DNA from: Gracilimonas halophila
GTDB taxonomy: Bacteria > Bacteroidota > Rhodothermia > Balneolales > Balneolaceae
Direction: 5' to 3'
Assembly (NCBI RefSeq): GCF_042684365.1
Contig: NZ_JBHULI010000002.1
Coordinates: 124,001 to 188,000, forward strand
Length of the DNA stretch: 64,000 nt
Shown: in pieces, positions 44,234 through 53,306 of the stretch
Numbering within the stretch: position 1 is the first letter of the stretch
Layout of the letters: each line of letters begins with the position of its first letter
Made by a program: the position numbers and the translations under genes
Notes under the pieces: generated by a model
What the model saw: the letters and a program-made list of their open reading frames with translations, nothing else
The model's database searches: none
What the model was told of the DNA's origin: nothing

Positions 44234-45601
44234 CTATTCAAAAAAGACATTTCCTCGCTTAAGCCGAATAGGATCATCTAACTTCTCGATTAATAAAGGA
44301 GTTGACACTTTTGCAGGAGGCCCTTCCCCGCCTGTAATAAGTTGAATTGCTTTGGCAAGCATAACATCGGTGGTGTCCCCTACGGCTTTAAGTTCCAGGA
44401 TGTTTTCTTCGATGGGGTGGTCGGGTGCCAGTCCGTCCCTAAAATCGGAAAAGCCATTAGCATTGGAATATTTAAGGGTCACCGGTACAACGGCATAGTT
44501 ATTAGGAGGGTTGGCATTCTCACCCGTCAATACATAAGAACCATAAAATTTACCAAAAGTAGGGGTTCCGATAGAGATAACTTCCATGTATGGGGTTAAC
44601 CCATTGATCAATAATTCACTTGCAGAAGCAGATGAGGAAGTGGTCAAAAAGTATACACGATCTAAATTCAAATTATTGGGATCATCAGAAAATCGAGCAA
44701 CCAGGTTGGGTGAGTCCAAGCCCCCGTCTTCTATGTAAAAGTTTTCGAGGTTTTCATTGTATTCATACCGTACAAATACTTCTTCATTTGATGTCACGGA
44801 TGGTGGAGCCAGTGCATTTGCAAAATTCGTTGCAGCAGAGATCCTTCCTCCCGGGTTGTACCGAAGATCTACCACAAGTTCGTCTACACCGGCGTTTTTA
44901 AAGTTGGAGAGCACATTATCCAAACTTTCGATAAACTGATCATTTTCTCCGGTTAAGAAACGCGCATATAATAAATACCCGATCTTGCTTCCGTTCTCTT
45001 CTATGATGTCAGAGTAAACCACCGGGTCCAGATCCAGTTCAGCTTTAGTTAGTTCAACTGTTTCGGATTCAACCAGAGTATTCTGTGAGGAATCGTATTC
45101 AGCAAGCGTATACGTTGTTGTCGCTGACTCTGCGTAATAAAGGTCAAGATAGTTATTAATAGTGATGTCTTGCCCGTTGATCTTAATAATGAAATCACCC
45201 CGTTCAATACCGGCTTCTTTTGCGGGTGAATTTGGATATGAAAACTCAACAACGATAAAAACGTTATCGGTATCGAAAAAACGACCAAAATAAGGAGAGA
45301 AACCGGCGGTAAATGAAGAACCGTTCAACTCCTGCAACAGAGATTGGGCATCATCGGAATAGTAGGAAAACTCATCATCAGGCTCGAGCATGGAATCAAA
45401 AAAATCACCGGGTGTAATAGTGCCGTTTGGTTCTTCAGGTACCAGTTCATTCCAAAAATAGTATAGCTCCATATTTTGATGCATCCAGCTGTTTATCTCG
45501 AAAAATTCACCTTCATCGGTTCCTGAAGGGTTGTCCTTACAAGCTGAGAAGAGCATCAGTGCAGAAAATAAAAGGGGAAAGAAGAATATTCTGGATTGCA
45601 T
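44234..45601 (-). CDS. S41-family C-terminal processing peptidase, lipoprotein
   Basis: A 455-residue envelope protease. The lipoprotein signal is MQSRIFFFPLLFSALMLFSAC (lipobox FSAC). A PDZ-like domain (residues about 105-195: YPNSPAKEAGIERGDFIIKING) and the tail-specific protease domain follow: VVDLRYNPGG, catalytic Ser in TTSSSASASELLING and Lys in GTPTFGKFYG. The pair of Ser and Lys forms the dyad of CtpA/Tsp-type enzymes, which trim or degrade envelope proteins. It is 31 bp downstream of the TonB gene and probably co-transcribed with it. Confidence 0.9.
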   Translation of the reverse strand: MQSRIFFFPLLFSALMLFSACKDNPSGTDEGEFFEINSWMHQNMELYYFWNELVPEEPNGTITPGDFFDSMLEPDDEFSYYSDDAQSLLQELNGSSFTAGFSPYFGRFFDTDNVFIVVEFSYPNSPAKEAGIERGDFIIKINGQDITINNYLDLYYAESATTTYTLAEYDSSQNTLVESETVELTKAELDLDPVVYSDIIEENGSKIGYLLYARFLTGENDQFIESLDNVLSNFKNAGVDELVVDLRYNPGGRISAATNFANALAPPSVTSNEEVFVRYEYNENLENFYIEDGGLDSPNLVARFSDDPNNLNLDRVYFLTTSSSASASELLINGLTPYMEVISIGTPTFGKFYGSYVLTGENANPPNNYAVVPVTLKYSNANGFSDFRDGLAPDHPIEENILELKAVGDTTDVMLAKAIQLITGGEGPPAKVSTPLLIEKLDDPIRLKRGNVFFE

Positions 45602-45632
45602 GTCAAACCGCTTATTGGTTTAGTGTTATCGA

Positions 45633-46454
45633 TCAATCAAACACAAAACGGAAAGTAATGGTGCCCCATTGTGTTTGCTGAGGAAGGCCGCCCGGCAATC
45701 GTGAAAAGCGCCATGTTCGGAGCGTACTCATCACTTCTCTTTCTAATTCCGGGTTCATCTTTCGTAGGGGTATTACCCGGCCCACGGTACCATCGGGGCG
45801 AACTTCAAATCGGACCGTTATCACGGCCTCGGAGTTGGATGTATTTTCAGGAAGTGGCTGAACCATAGGGGACCGATCAAGATCTCCTTCCCATTTTAGT
45901 TCATAGGGAGAAGTTTTATCCTCATCATTACCGATTCCCTGATCAGAGTTCATGTCTCCCCGGGCACCATCCACGTCACCGCTTTCATCAGCTCCCTCGG
46001 TAACGGTTTCATTTTTCTGGGCAACAGGGGGAATTTCGACTTCTTCTTCTTGTGGCTCTGTCTCTTCTTGGCTAGGGTCAATTTGGTCGGTTTCGGGTGT
46101 ATTTACTACTTCCGCATCAACTTCTTCTACCTGGTCTGCAAGATCAACCGGTTTCGTTTCTTCCTGAGTTTCTTGTTGAGGGGTATCCTCCGGCTCCGGG
46201 ACTTCCTCTACCGGTTCTTCCGGTTCTGTTTGTGAAGGATTGGGACGCTGGGCAACTTCTTCATTCTGTACTTCAGAATATTCTGCCAATTGCCCGGTTT
46301 GATATTCCCCGAATTCAACCTCAATATATGATGGACGAACATTGCTGTTCATATCGAAAGTGTACAAGAGGGACAGAATAAGTAATACGGCATTTACTCC
46401 AAAAGTAACTTTAAGAGCAAAGCGGTCATCTGAAGTAAAATTATAACGTCCCAT
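45633..46454 (-). CDS. tonB: TonB-like energy transducer
   Basis: A 273-residue protein with one N-terminal membrane helix (FGVNAVLLILSLLYTF, residues about 18-34), then a long Glu/Pro/Gln-rich periplasmic spacer (residues 60-170) and a C-terminal TonB domain (AVITVRFEVRPDGTVGRV...LERE VMSTLRTWRFSRLP, residues about 205-273). It would link the inner membrane proton-driven ExbBD motor to an outer-membrane receptor. It follows exbD by 4 bp; the whole group exbB-exbD-tonB is a single leftward operon. Confidence 0.9.
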   Translation of the reverse strand: MGRYNFTSDDRFALKVTFGVNAVLLILSLLYTFDMNSNVRPSYIEVEFGEYQTGQLAEYSEVQNEEVAQRPNPSQTEPEEPVEEVPEPEDTPQQETQEETKPVDLADQVEEVDAEVVNTPETDQIDPSQEETEPQEEEVEIPPVAQKNETVTEGADESGDVDGARGDMNSDQGIGNDEDKTSPYELKWEGDLDRSPMVQPLPENTSNSEAVITVRFEVRPDGTVGRVIPLRKMNPELEREVMSTLRTWRFSRLPGGLPQQTQWGTITFRFVFD

Positions 46455-46458
46455 AATA

Positions 46459-46872
46459 TCAGGAGCCTTGTTCGGTAGCCATTATGATTCTTAGATTAAG
46501 AGCCTTGCTGATGTTCATCACACGAACGGCATCATCAACTTTAGCTTCTTTATCAGCCCTTAATACAACGGTACCGTCGGGCTTATTATTTCGCGCATTA
46601 CGAATGGCAGAAGCAAGGGAACCTCTTGCGGTGAGGTCACCATCCACATAAAACTCTCCTTCTTTTGTAACGGCAACAGAAATGAATTGAGAATCTGTGG
46701 CGGCACTGCTTTCAGCGCGTGGCACCTCAACCCGTATTCCAAAGTTGGTAACAAAGGAGGAAGTCAACAGAAAGAAAATAAGTAGCAGAAGCACAATATC
46801 CGTCAATGACGACTGTGAAAACAGCGACAAAGGCGGAAGGCGTTTATCTCCTCTTCTAAAATCTCTTGGCAT
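46459..46872 (-). CDS. exbD: ExbD/TolR-family biopolymer transport protein
   Basis: A 137-residue protein with one membrane helix (SLTDIVLLLLIFFLLTSSFV, residues about 20-39) that contains the conserved, proton-carrying Asp at its start (TDIV), followed by a periplasmic domain (VAVTKEGEFYVDGD, VVLRADKEAKVDDAVRVM). It works in a complex with ExbB and TonB. Two bp separate it from exbB. Confidence 0.94.
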   Translation of the reverse strand: MPRDFRRGDKRLPPLSLFSQSSLTDIVLLLLIFFLLTSSFVTNFGIRVEVPRAESSAATDSQFISVAVTKEGEFYVDGDLTARGSLASAIRNARNNKPDGTVVLRADKEAKVDDAVRVMNISKALNLRIIMATEQGS

Positions 46873-46874
46873 GG

Positions 46875-47582
46875 TTAATTATCTTCTTTTTTTGCAGGTG
46901 ATTGTAACAGATCAAGGAAATCAGCAGAAGCATTTTCAAGCTCGAAGATCGAGCGGTTGATCTTACCTAACAGGAAGTTATAAAAGCCATAAGCGATCAG
47001 TCCTACGATCAGTCCTGCAGCGGTGGTGATAAGCGCCTCCCAAATACCTCCGGCCAAAACGCTGGGGTTTACATTCCCCTGCAGAGACTGAATATCCATA
47101 AAGGCTTCGATCATACCTGTTACAGTTCCGGTAAAACCCAGCAAAGGGGCAACACCGGCAATAGTTGCCAGCCAGTTCATGCGTTTTTCGAGAAAAAAGA
47201 TCTCTTTTTTACCGGCATTGTCGATCGCATCTTCAATATCACGAATAGGGCGACCCAAGCGACGAATTCCGGCCTTAATGATCCTTGAGATCGGTTTGTC
47301 AAATTCGTCACAATAACTCATGGCATTTGAAGCTCCTCCCTTTCCGGATTTCAACATACTTCCAATGGTACCAAGGAATTTATCCGGATCAACATGAGAG
47401 CGATTCAAGGCTTTCCAGCGTTCTACGATCACGTACATTGCGATCATAAAAAGAATGGTTATCGGGATCATTAAAACTCCGCCTTCAACAAGAAGGTCGA
47501 AAAATGAAGTAGTTTCTTCCTGCATAGCCATGAGGGAGTCTGCGGCAGTTGTATCCTGCAAAAATATCAGCAATGGGTGCAT
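46875..47582 (-). CDS. exbB: ExbB/MotA/TolQ-family proton channel protein
   Basis: A 235-residue membrane protein with three helices: GGVLMIPITILFMIAMYVIVE, LATIAGVAPLLGFTGTVTGMI and LITTAAGLIVGLIAYGFYN. The proton-channel signature AGVAPLLGFTGTVTGMIEAF and GLIVGLIAYGFYNFL are characteristic. It forms the pentameric stator that, with ExbD, powers TonB or another periplasmic partner. It is encoded 13 bp after the HU-SPOR gene. Confidence 0.93.
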   Translation of the reverse strand: MHPLLIFLQDTTAADSLMAMQEETTSFFDLLVEGGVLMIPITILFMIAMYVIVERWKALNRSHVDPDKFLGTIGSMLKSGKGGASNAMSYCDEFDKPISRIIKAGIRRLGRPIRDIEDAIDNAGKKEIFFLEKRMNWLATIAGVAPLLGFTGTVTGMIEAFMDIQSLQGNVNPSVLAGGIWEALITTAAGLIVGLIAYGFYNFLLGKINRSIFELENASADFLDLLQSPAKKEDN

Positions 47583-47595
47583 GTAGATGATGTAT

Positions 47596-49059
47596 TTATT
47601 GAATTTTAGTTATAAAATAATTTTCAGAAAATGGTGATTCCAAATCTTCAGCAGCAAGGGCGGCGTCTCTCATTGTTCTAAACTGTCCCAAACTTACGCG
47701 CCAAAGTGTTCCATATTGTTGAGAAGGCACGGTTGCAACAAGTACCCGATATCCTTGTTCAGATAGTTCATTTCGTCGGGATTCTGCGCTGCTTTCCCTG
47801 CTCAGTGAATAAATGACAATAGTATATCCGTTATTGGCAGCCGCTACCGGTACACCGTTCATTCCATATGTAGGTTGATTGGCCGGAGCCTGTCTATCAG
47901 TAGATACCTGATCTGGCGACTCTTGTTCCTGTTCTTGAGCGGGTTCTTCTGCTGGATTGTCTGCTTGAGGTTCCTCATCGGGAGTTTCACTCTGGGGCTC
48001 CGGAACTTGCTGCTCTTGAGGAGTAGTTTCTTCAGGTTGTGTAGCTGGGGATGTCGTTTGGGTGGTTGAAGATGCCATCTGTGGCTGAGGTGTTACACCG
48101 GGGATATTTACTATTCCGTAGTATCCCAATGCATAGGTTCCCCCTCCAAGTATAAGTATGATCAACAGTACCCAAAGCATAACGGGCTGAGATTTAGGCT
48201 CTGAAGAAGGTTTAAATTTCGTTTTATCCTTTTTTGGATCTTTCGGTTCTGTTTTTTCCTCTTCTTCTTCTTCTTTCGCCTTTTCTTTTTTCTTTTTGGC
48301 GCCTTCAGAAGAAAGGTTTTTGATCACGGGTATAACCTCTTCTTCCTCCGCTGATTCTTCAAGGTTGTCGTCTTCATCCTCTTCTTCGTTCTCGGCAGCA
48401 AGAGCCTCAAACGGATCATCGAATTCTTCGTCATCATCATCAGAAGATTGTGCATCCAGCTCAGCTTTTAAGGCTTCTTCCTCTACATAATCGGAATCAT
48501 CCTCTGCTTCAGTTAAATCATTTAACAGGCTATCATCCGATTCTTCCTCATCCTCCTGCTCAAACAAAGCGTTGAAGGGGTCTTCTTCCGCAGGCTCTTT
48601 TTCGGTATCCTCAGGTTCCTCCTGCTTTCCCAAAAGTCCGGAAAACATATTTTCTGCGGTGTCGTCTTTGTAAGTGTCAATTCCCCATTTATCGGGTCCC
48701 GGTTTCTCTTCTTCAGGATCTTTTTCTGATCCTTCATCATCAAGATCAGTTTCCTCAGGAGAGGGATCCTTTTCTTGTGGAATTTGCTCTTCACCGGAAA
48801 TAGCATCATCCATTTCAATGGGTTCCATCCCTACATACTTGTAATTAATCTCAGTAGAGAGTTCGTCGGAAGGTATAAAGATCACATTATTGCCAATGCC
48901 GCTAAAAACACCCAGTCCATCCACTTCATAGGCGTCACCTTCTTCAATTGCAGCCCTAATCTCATCCACAAGTTCCATTAACTGGCTTTCAACTTTCTCC
49001 TTCTCAAGACCGGCAGTTTCTACAAGAAGCTCAACAAGTTTTGAATGATCTATATGCAT
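47596..49059 (-). CDS. Membrane-spanning HU-like / SPOR-domain protein
   Basis: A 487-residue, single-pass protein. Residues 1-80 form an HU/IHF-like DNA-binding fold (KLVELLVETAGLEKEKVESQ, GDAYEVDGLGVFSGI). Residues 85-245 are a very acidic, low-complexity linker; 250-292 are mixed Lys/Glu. One membrane helix spans about residues 293-316 (VMLWVLLIILILGGGTYALG). Then a Gln/Pro/Thr/Glu linker leads to a C-terminal SPOR domain (residues about 410-487, YTIVIYSLSRESSAESRRNEL, LWRVSLGQF) that binds denuded peptidoglycan at division sites. It fits the HU-CCDC81-like family of Bacteroidota; a role in anchoring or segregating chromosomes is inferred. Lies 3 bp after a mini-HU gene and 13 bp before exbB. 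Confidence 0.85.
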   Translation of the reverse strand: MHIDHSKLVELLVETAGLEKEKVESQLMELVDEIRAAIEEGDAYEVDGLGVFSGIGNNVIFIPSDELSTEINYKYVGMEPIEMDDAISGEEQIPQEKDPSPEETDLDDEGSEKDPEEEKPGPDKWGIDTYKDDTAENMFSGLLGKQEEPEDTEKEPAEEDPFNALFEQEDEEESDDSLLNDLTEAEDDSDYVEEEALKAELDAQSSDDDDEEFDDPFEALAAENEEEDEDDNLEESAEEEEVIPVIKNLSSEGAKKKKEKAKEEEEEEKTEPKDPKKDKTKFKPSSEPKSQPVMLWVLLIILILGGGTYALGYYGIVNIPGVTPQPQMASSTTQTTSPATQPEETTPQEQQVPEPQSETPDEEPQADNPAEEPAQEQEQESPDQVSTDRQAPANQPTYGMNGVPVAAANNGYTIVIYSLSRESSAESRRNELSEQGYRVLVATVPSQQYGTLWRVSLGQFRTMRDAALAAEDLESPFSENYFITKIQ

Positions 49060-49062
49060 GGC

Positions 49063-49260
49063 TTACCCCTTATTTTCAGCTGTAAATTCGATAGTGTCTT
49101 TTGGTGGCATCATGACGTTGGTGCCATCCGCCTTTTTTTCTTGTTTTTGGTTGTGATGAACCGGTTTGAATGTACCCAAGCCTTTAATTTCTACAGAGTT
49201 CTTCATGATGATCTGGTCACGAATAACAATACCAAGTGTTTCTAAAAATTCTTTAGTCAT
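49063..49260 (-). CDS. Short HU-like protein lacking the N-terminal helices
   Basis: A 65-residue protein (MTKEFLETLGIVIRDQIIMKNSVEIKGLGTF...). It aligns with the second half of HU/IHF proteins: helix, the conserved VEIKGLGTF turn, and an arm-like region with Pro (MMPPKDTIEFTAENKG). Family length is about 90, and the missing piece is the first 20-25 residues; the frame cannot be extended upstream because of the preceding gene's stop. It may be a stand-alone partner of the adjacent HU-SPOR protein, whose HU domain is complete at the N-terminus. Confidence 0.6.
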   Translation of the reverse strand: MTKEFLETLGIVIRDQIIMKNSVEIKGLGTFKPVHHNQKQEKKADGTNVMMPPKDTIEFTAENKG

Positions 49261-49269
49261 AATAAATAA

Positions 49270-50988
49270 TCAGAACTTTACGGTTAACCCTCCAAACATT
49301 TGAAATGGACGTTCGGTATATCCATTCCAAATTTCATAATCCTGCCCCAGAATATTCAACAGTTTGGCATAAACGCCAAATGTTTCGTTGATCTGATATT
49401 CTGCCCCGGCATTAAGCAATAAAAAGGAATTTAATTCTGTATTTGATTCCGGGGAATTACGGCTTCCAATATATTCTGTCCAGCCATTAATTGTTAGTTC
49501 TTTTACAGGCTTATAGGAAACAGCACCCTTCAGCCCTAGCTTTTCTTCGTAAGGAATATCGCCACCGGATTTTAATTTAGGACTACGACCATAGACCTTC
49601 ACATCTGCCCAGAATTTATTAGGAACCAATTGATGTGAAGCCCCAACATAAAGCTCAAAAATATTGGCAGTTCCATAATTTACGTCGTAGAACCCAAGAA
49701 CATTGGCGGGGGGAATTTCTTCCCTGAAATAATAGGCATAATCTTTAGTATGGGTGTAACTGAGCCCGCCAAAAATTCTGTTGCCGTCAAAAAGCTGATA
49801 GTTGACCTCACCGGAAGCTCCTGCCTCATAAGCATGACGCAATTGTGTTTGGGAATTCAGAAAGCGATTAAATTGATTATGATCCTGAATGGTTTGCATT
49901 TCCGGTCGTCCGAAAGCAGTTCCGGTAACAGAAATATTTCTATTCAGGTTATGTATGATCTCAATTTCCGGAGCAGCGTATACATTTTCAGAAAAAGTAT
50001 CAGTAACATAAGCTACTCCTCCCTTTGCTCTTATTCGGGTCGTGAAATCAAATAATCGTTCATATGTAAAGGAAGCACGAGCATCGGTCCAGTTTTGGCT
50101 GTCGAAAAAATCAGACTTATACGTGCCGGCTTCAACAGAGCCGGTGATATCGAAAGTCTCATAAATTTTTTGTCCCGGCCAGTAATATGAAAAAGAAGAA
50201 CGAAGAACCTGTTCTTCCATATCTCCTGATGAACCGGAATTACCTGCATTCAATGTGGAAGAAAAAATATTACCGCCCAGACCGATGTCCCATCCACTCA
50301 GTGAGTTTTGCTTCTTTTGAAGCGTAATATTGGCACTTCCCCCTCGATATTCTTTGTCTGAAGTTTCCCCAATGAAATTATCCTGGAAGGGGTCGCTAAG
50401 ATTGTACAGGTAGTTGAAGTCACTGAGCGCTCCGGCGTTAACTGTAAGCTGAAGATCTTCCTGAATTTTTGTGATATAAGTCCCATTTATATCCAGATAA
50501 CGGAAGCCGCTCTCCTGAGTATTTAAATGTCCATCAGAGGCACGCAGGTTTAAACTTGCTGAAGCTATGCTGCTCTCATTCAGTTTATAAAACCCATACC
50601 CATTTAATTCAGGTGTAAGATAGCTTCCAAAACCTGCTTTTATATAGGTATTAATACGATTCGGTATTCGCAGGAAGCTTCGGAAGGGTGGTTCAGGTCG
50701 GCCAAGCTGAGTGATGGAAATATCAGCCACGGCTTCTTCCCGCGTTTCCATGAAGGGCATCCTGTTTGGGTCAATTTGAAAAACACGGGGATTGGGATTA
50801 AATCCCAATATGGGTTGTCTTCTCAAGCCTGGAAAGCGTGCGGTGAATTCACTTCGGATCTCAATATCCTGAGGATTGATCTCAGGTAGAAGAGAACCAT
50901 CGCCCCCGCCTTGTCCGCCCTGTGCAGGGGAAAGTGTGGGGATCAGAAAAATAAAAAGGGTAAAAAGTAGCGGTTGTATTCTCATCAT
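49270..50988 (-). CDS. Outer-membrane beta-barrel protein, TonB-dependent-receptor-like
   Basis: A 572-residue protein with a signal peptide (MMRIQPLLFTLFIFLIPTLSPAQ) and a long run of beta strands, ending with the C-terminal aromatic strand typical of outer-membrane barrels (ERPFQMFGGLTVKF). The C-terminal 350 residues resemble the barrel of TonB-dependent receptors, but no complete plug domain is seen at the N-terminus. Its position at the start of the HU-SPOR-exbB-exbD-tonB locus suggests it is energised by that system. Ligand unknown. Confidence 0.7.
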   Translation of the reverse strand: MMRIQPLLFTLFIFLIPTLSPAQGGQGGGDGSLLPEINPQDIEIRSEFTARFPGLRRQPILGFNPNPRVFQIDPNRMPFMETREEAVADISITQLGRPEPPFRSFLRIPNRINTYIKAGFGSYLTPELNGYGFYKLNESSIASASLNLRASDGHLNTQESGFRYLDINGTYITKIQEDLQLTVNAGALSDFNYLYNLSDPFQDNFIGETSDKEYRGGSANITLQKKQNSLSGWDIGLGGNIFSSTLNAGNSGSSGDMEEQVLRSSFSYYWPGQKIYETFDITGSVEAGTYKSDFFDSQNWTDARASFTYERLFDFTTRIRAKGGVAYVTDTFSENVYAAPEIEIIHNLNRNISVTGTAFGRPEMQTIQDHNQFNRFLNSQTQLRHAYEAGASGEVNYQLFDGNRIFGGLSYTHTKDYAYYFREEIPPANVLGFYDVNYGTANIFELYVGASHQLVPNKFWADVKVYGRSPKLKSGGDIPYEEKLGLKGAVSYKPVKELTINGWTEYIGSRNSPESNTELNSFLLLNAGAEYQINETFGVYAKLLNILGQDYEIWNGYTERPFQMFGGLTVKF

Positions 50989-51170
50989 AGAGCTGCGTTT
51001 CCTGAAGGTACTAAAAATTGACAGAAGGTTTAAGGCTTAGCTAACGAAAAAGATGTACTGTAAGTATCGTGGGTTGTTCCTGAAAGGGGTTCCATTTAAC
51101 GGCTTTTTCAAAGAGTATGAATTTGTGTAATGATCAACAAAACCACATCGGTAACAAAAGCTTAGTTAGA

Positions 51171-52280
51171 TCAGGATCGCTCCAGCATTCGTTCTAAAGC
51201 AAGAACGGCATACTCAGCCACCTCCTTCGGAACAGTGATCTGATTAACGACTTCGCCTTCTTCCAGCTTTTCCAGCGACCATAATAAATGCGGGAGGTCG
51301 ATCCTATTCATGGTCAGACAGGGGCACATAAAAGGGTTAAGCGAAACGATCTCCTTATCGGGATGTTCTTGCGCCAGCCGGTTCACCAAATTCATTTCTG
51401 TTCCGATAGCCCATTTTGAGCCGGGCGGAGCATTTTCAATGGTACTTATAATAAAGCCGGTAGAACCATCAAGATCAGAGGCCTGAACAACATCATAGGT
51501 GCATTCGGGGTGAACCAAGATCTTCATTTCGGGTTCTTGTTTCCGAAGGTTTTCAATATGCTTTATGTTAAACTTTTCATGAACGGAACAGTGCCCCTTC
51601 CAAAGGATCACCTTCACGTCATCAAGATCTCCCTCATATTCGAATTTTCCTTCCAAAGGAGCGTATATTGCCATTTGGTCGAGAGGAATTCCCAGGTCAA
51701 AAGCGGTATTTCGCCCCAAGTGCTGATCGGGTAAAAATAAGATCCGCTCTTTTTTAGTAAAGGCCCACTCTAACATCTTTTTAGCATTGGAGGAGGTTAC
51801 GGTAGCCCCGCCATGCTTTCCAACAAACCCTTTGATGGCGGCTGTTGAATTAACATAAGTGAGGGGTAAAATGGTATCACCCCAGATCTCCTGCATTTTC
51901 CCCCAACCGGTTTCAGTTTGATCAATATCAGCCATGTCTGCCATGGAACAACCGGCACGAAGATCAGGAAGAATGACCTTTTGATCAGCATTGGTAAGCA
52001 TGTCGGCCGTTTCTGCCATAAAGTGAACACCGCAAAAAACAATGAAATCTGCTTCAGGCATTTGAGAGCAAATTTGAGCAAGCTTCAGTGAGTCTCCGCG
52101 GGCATCCGAAAACTGTATAACTTCATCTTTTTGATAGTGATGCCCGGGAATAAAAAGCCGATCCCCAAACTTAGATTTGATCTCTCTAACACGCGCCTCC
52201 ATTTCTTCAACAGATAACTTACTGTAGCGCTTGGGGAGTGACACTTCTGATTCAATTTCTAACAGGTCTAAAACTTCCAT
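51171..52280 (-). CDS. nadA: Quinolinate synthase
   Basis: NAD biosynthesis enzyme of 369 residues that condenses iminoaspartate and dihydroxyacetone phosphate to quinolinate, using a [4Fe-4S] cluster. Cluster cysteines fit CGVHFMAETADML (about residue 92), HPECTYDVVQ (about residue 257) and PFMCPCLTMNRIDLPHLLWSLE (about residues 315-330, shortened). The N-terminal HHYQKDEVIQFSD and PLTYVNSTAAIKGF motifs also match. nadC is 117 bp upstream, also leftward, so the NAD steps are encoded together. Confidence 0.96.
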   Translation of the reverse strand: MEVLDLLEIESEVSLPKRYSKLSVEEMEARVREIKSKFGDRLFIPGHHYQKDEVIQFSDARGDSLKLAQICSQMPEADFIVFCGVHFMAETADMLTNADQKVILPDLRAGCSMADMADIDQTETGWGKMQEIWGDTILPLTYVNSTAAIKGFVGKHGGATVTSSNAKKMLEWAFTKKERILFLPDQHLGRNTAFDLGIPLDQMAIYAPLEGKFEYEGDLDDVKVILWKGHCSVHEKFNIKHIENLRKQEPEMKILVHPECTYDVVQASDLDGSTGFIISTIENAPPGSKWAIGTEMNLVNRLAQEHPDKEIVSLNPFMCPCLTMNRIDLPHLLWSLEKLEEGEVVNQITVPKEVAEYAVLALERMLERS

Positions 52281-52396
52281 AGAATTATTAGGTGTTGGGT
52301 AAATAAGGGCGTCATTTCAACGAAATTCAGGTCAACATTTTGATCAGTTATAAAGGTATGAAAATAATCGCTGATTTCGTTCAGGATAACAGGCTT

Positions 52397-53227
52397 TTAC
52401 TTGAGGTTAAAACTGATATCAAAGGCTTTGACAGAATGTGTGAGCCAGCCGAGGGAGATCACGTCGGCGCCACAGTTATTAAAGCCGCCTATATTTTGTG
52501 GATTGATTCCTCCGGACACCTCCAGTATAATTTCAGCCGGAATGATCTCTCGGAATTCTTTTACTTCCTTGGGCGTCCTGTTATCCAGCATTATCACATC
52601 AACTCTTGCTGAAACGGCATCTTCAACCTGTGCTCGGTTTTCAGTTTCTACTTCAATTTTGACCATATGTCCAGAGTTTTTACGAACCAAGTCAACAGCT
52701 GCAGAAATACTGCCGGCCGCCTTAATGTGATTGTCTTTGATCATTACGCCATCATCCAGCCGAAAACGGTGATTTTTCCCACCTCCACACCGGACAGCAT
52801 ATTTTTGGAGGGCTCTCAATCCGGGCAGGGTTTTTCGGGTATCGGTGACGGTGATATCGGGATCATCCAAAAGTGATATTACTTCTTTTGTTGAAGTCGC
52901 AATCCCGCTGAGGTGCTGGATCAGGTTCAGGATTACACGCTCACCGGTCAGCAAAGTTCGTATGGAGCCGGTTACCTTAGCTATCTCATCTCCTTTTTCT
53001 ACGCTATCCCCATCACGCTTAAATAAGGTTACCTGAACATTTGGGTCTAACAACAAGTAACCTGTTTCTATAGCTGCAAGTCCTGAAAGTGTGCCATCTG
53101 CTTTGGCTGTATAAATTCCGGTGCCTTTATTATCAGCTGAAAATATGGACTCGGAGGTGAGGTCGCCCATTCCAATATCTTCGGTAAAAGCATTTTCAAG
53201 TATTTTTCTTAGCTCAAGTTGATTCAT
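52397..53227 (-). CDS. nadC: Nicotinate-nucleotide pyrophosphorylase (quinolinate phosphoribosyltransferase)
   Basis: A 276-residue enzyme that makes nicotinate mononucleotide from quinolinate and PRPP. The catalytic and phosphate-binding residues lie in TRKTLPGLRALQKYAVRCGG and HRFRLDDGVMIKDNHI; the later KIEVETENRAQ and VIMLDNRTPKEV, and GGINPQNI, close the barrel. Length normal. Divergent from the nifS-like gene, with 79 bp in between. Confidence 0.96.
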   Translation of the reverse strand: MNQLELRKILENAFTEDIGMGDLTSESIFSADNKGTGIYTAKADGTLSGLAAIETGYLLLDPNVQVTLFKRDGDSVEKGDEIAKVTGSIRTLLTGERVILNLIQHLSGIATSTKEVISLLDDPDITVTDTRKTLPGLRALQKYAVRCGGGKNHRFRLDDGVMIKDNHIKAAGSISAAVDLVRKNSGHMVKIEVETENRAQVEDAVSARVDVIMLDNRTPKEVKEFREIIPAEIILEVSGGINPQNIGGFNNCGADVISLGWLTHSVKAFDISFNLK

Positions 53228-53254
53228 TTTGATGATTGGGGCGTTTTATTTGTC

Positions 53255-53262
53255 TATTTTTG
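53255..53262 (+). promoter_or_regulatory. -7 promoter element before the cysteine desulfurase gene
   Basis: TATTTTTG, a perfect TANNTTTG match about 45 bases before the ATG at 53307. It lies in the short divergent gap with nadC. Confidence 0.4.
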
Positions 53263-53306
53263 AGGATGTCGAAGATACCTTTTTTTAATCTCAAGAGCGA
53301 TCATTG

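Noticed and set aside
47875..48981. Serine-rich and other open frames opposite the HU-SPOR gene
   Set aside because: They are mirror images of the acidic, low-complexity linker coding (GAA/GAT giving Ser/Phe/Leu on the other strand).
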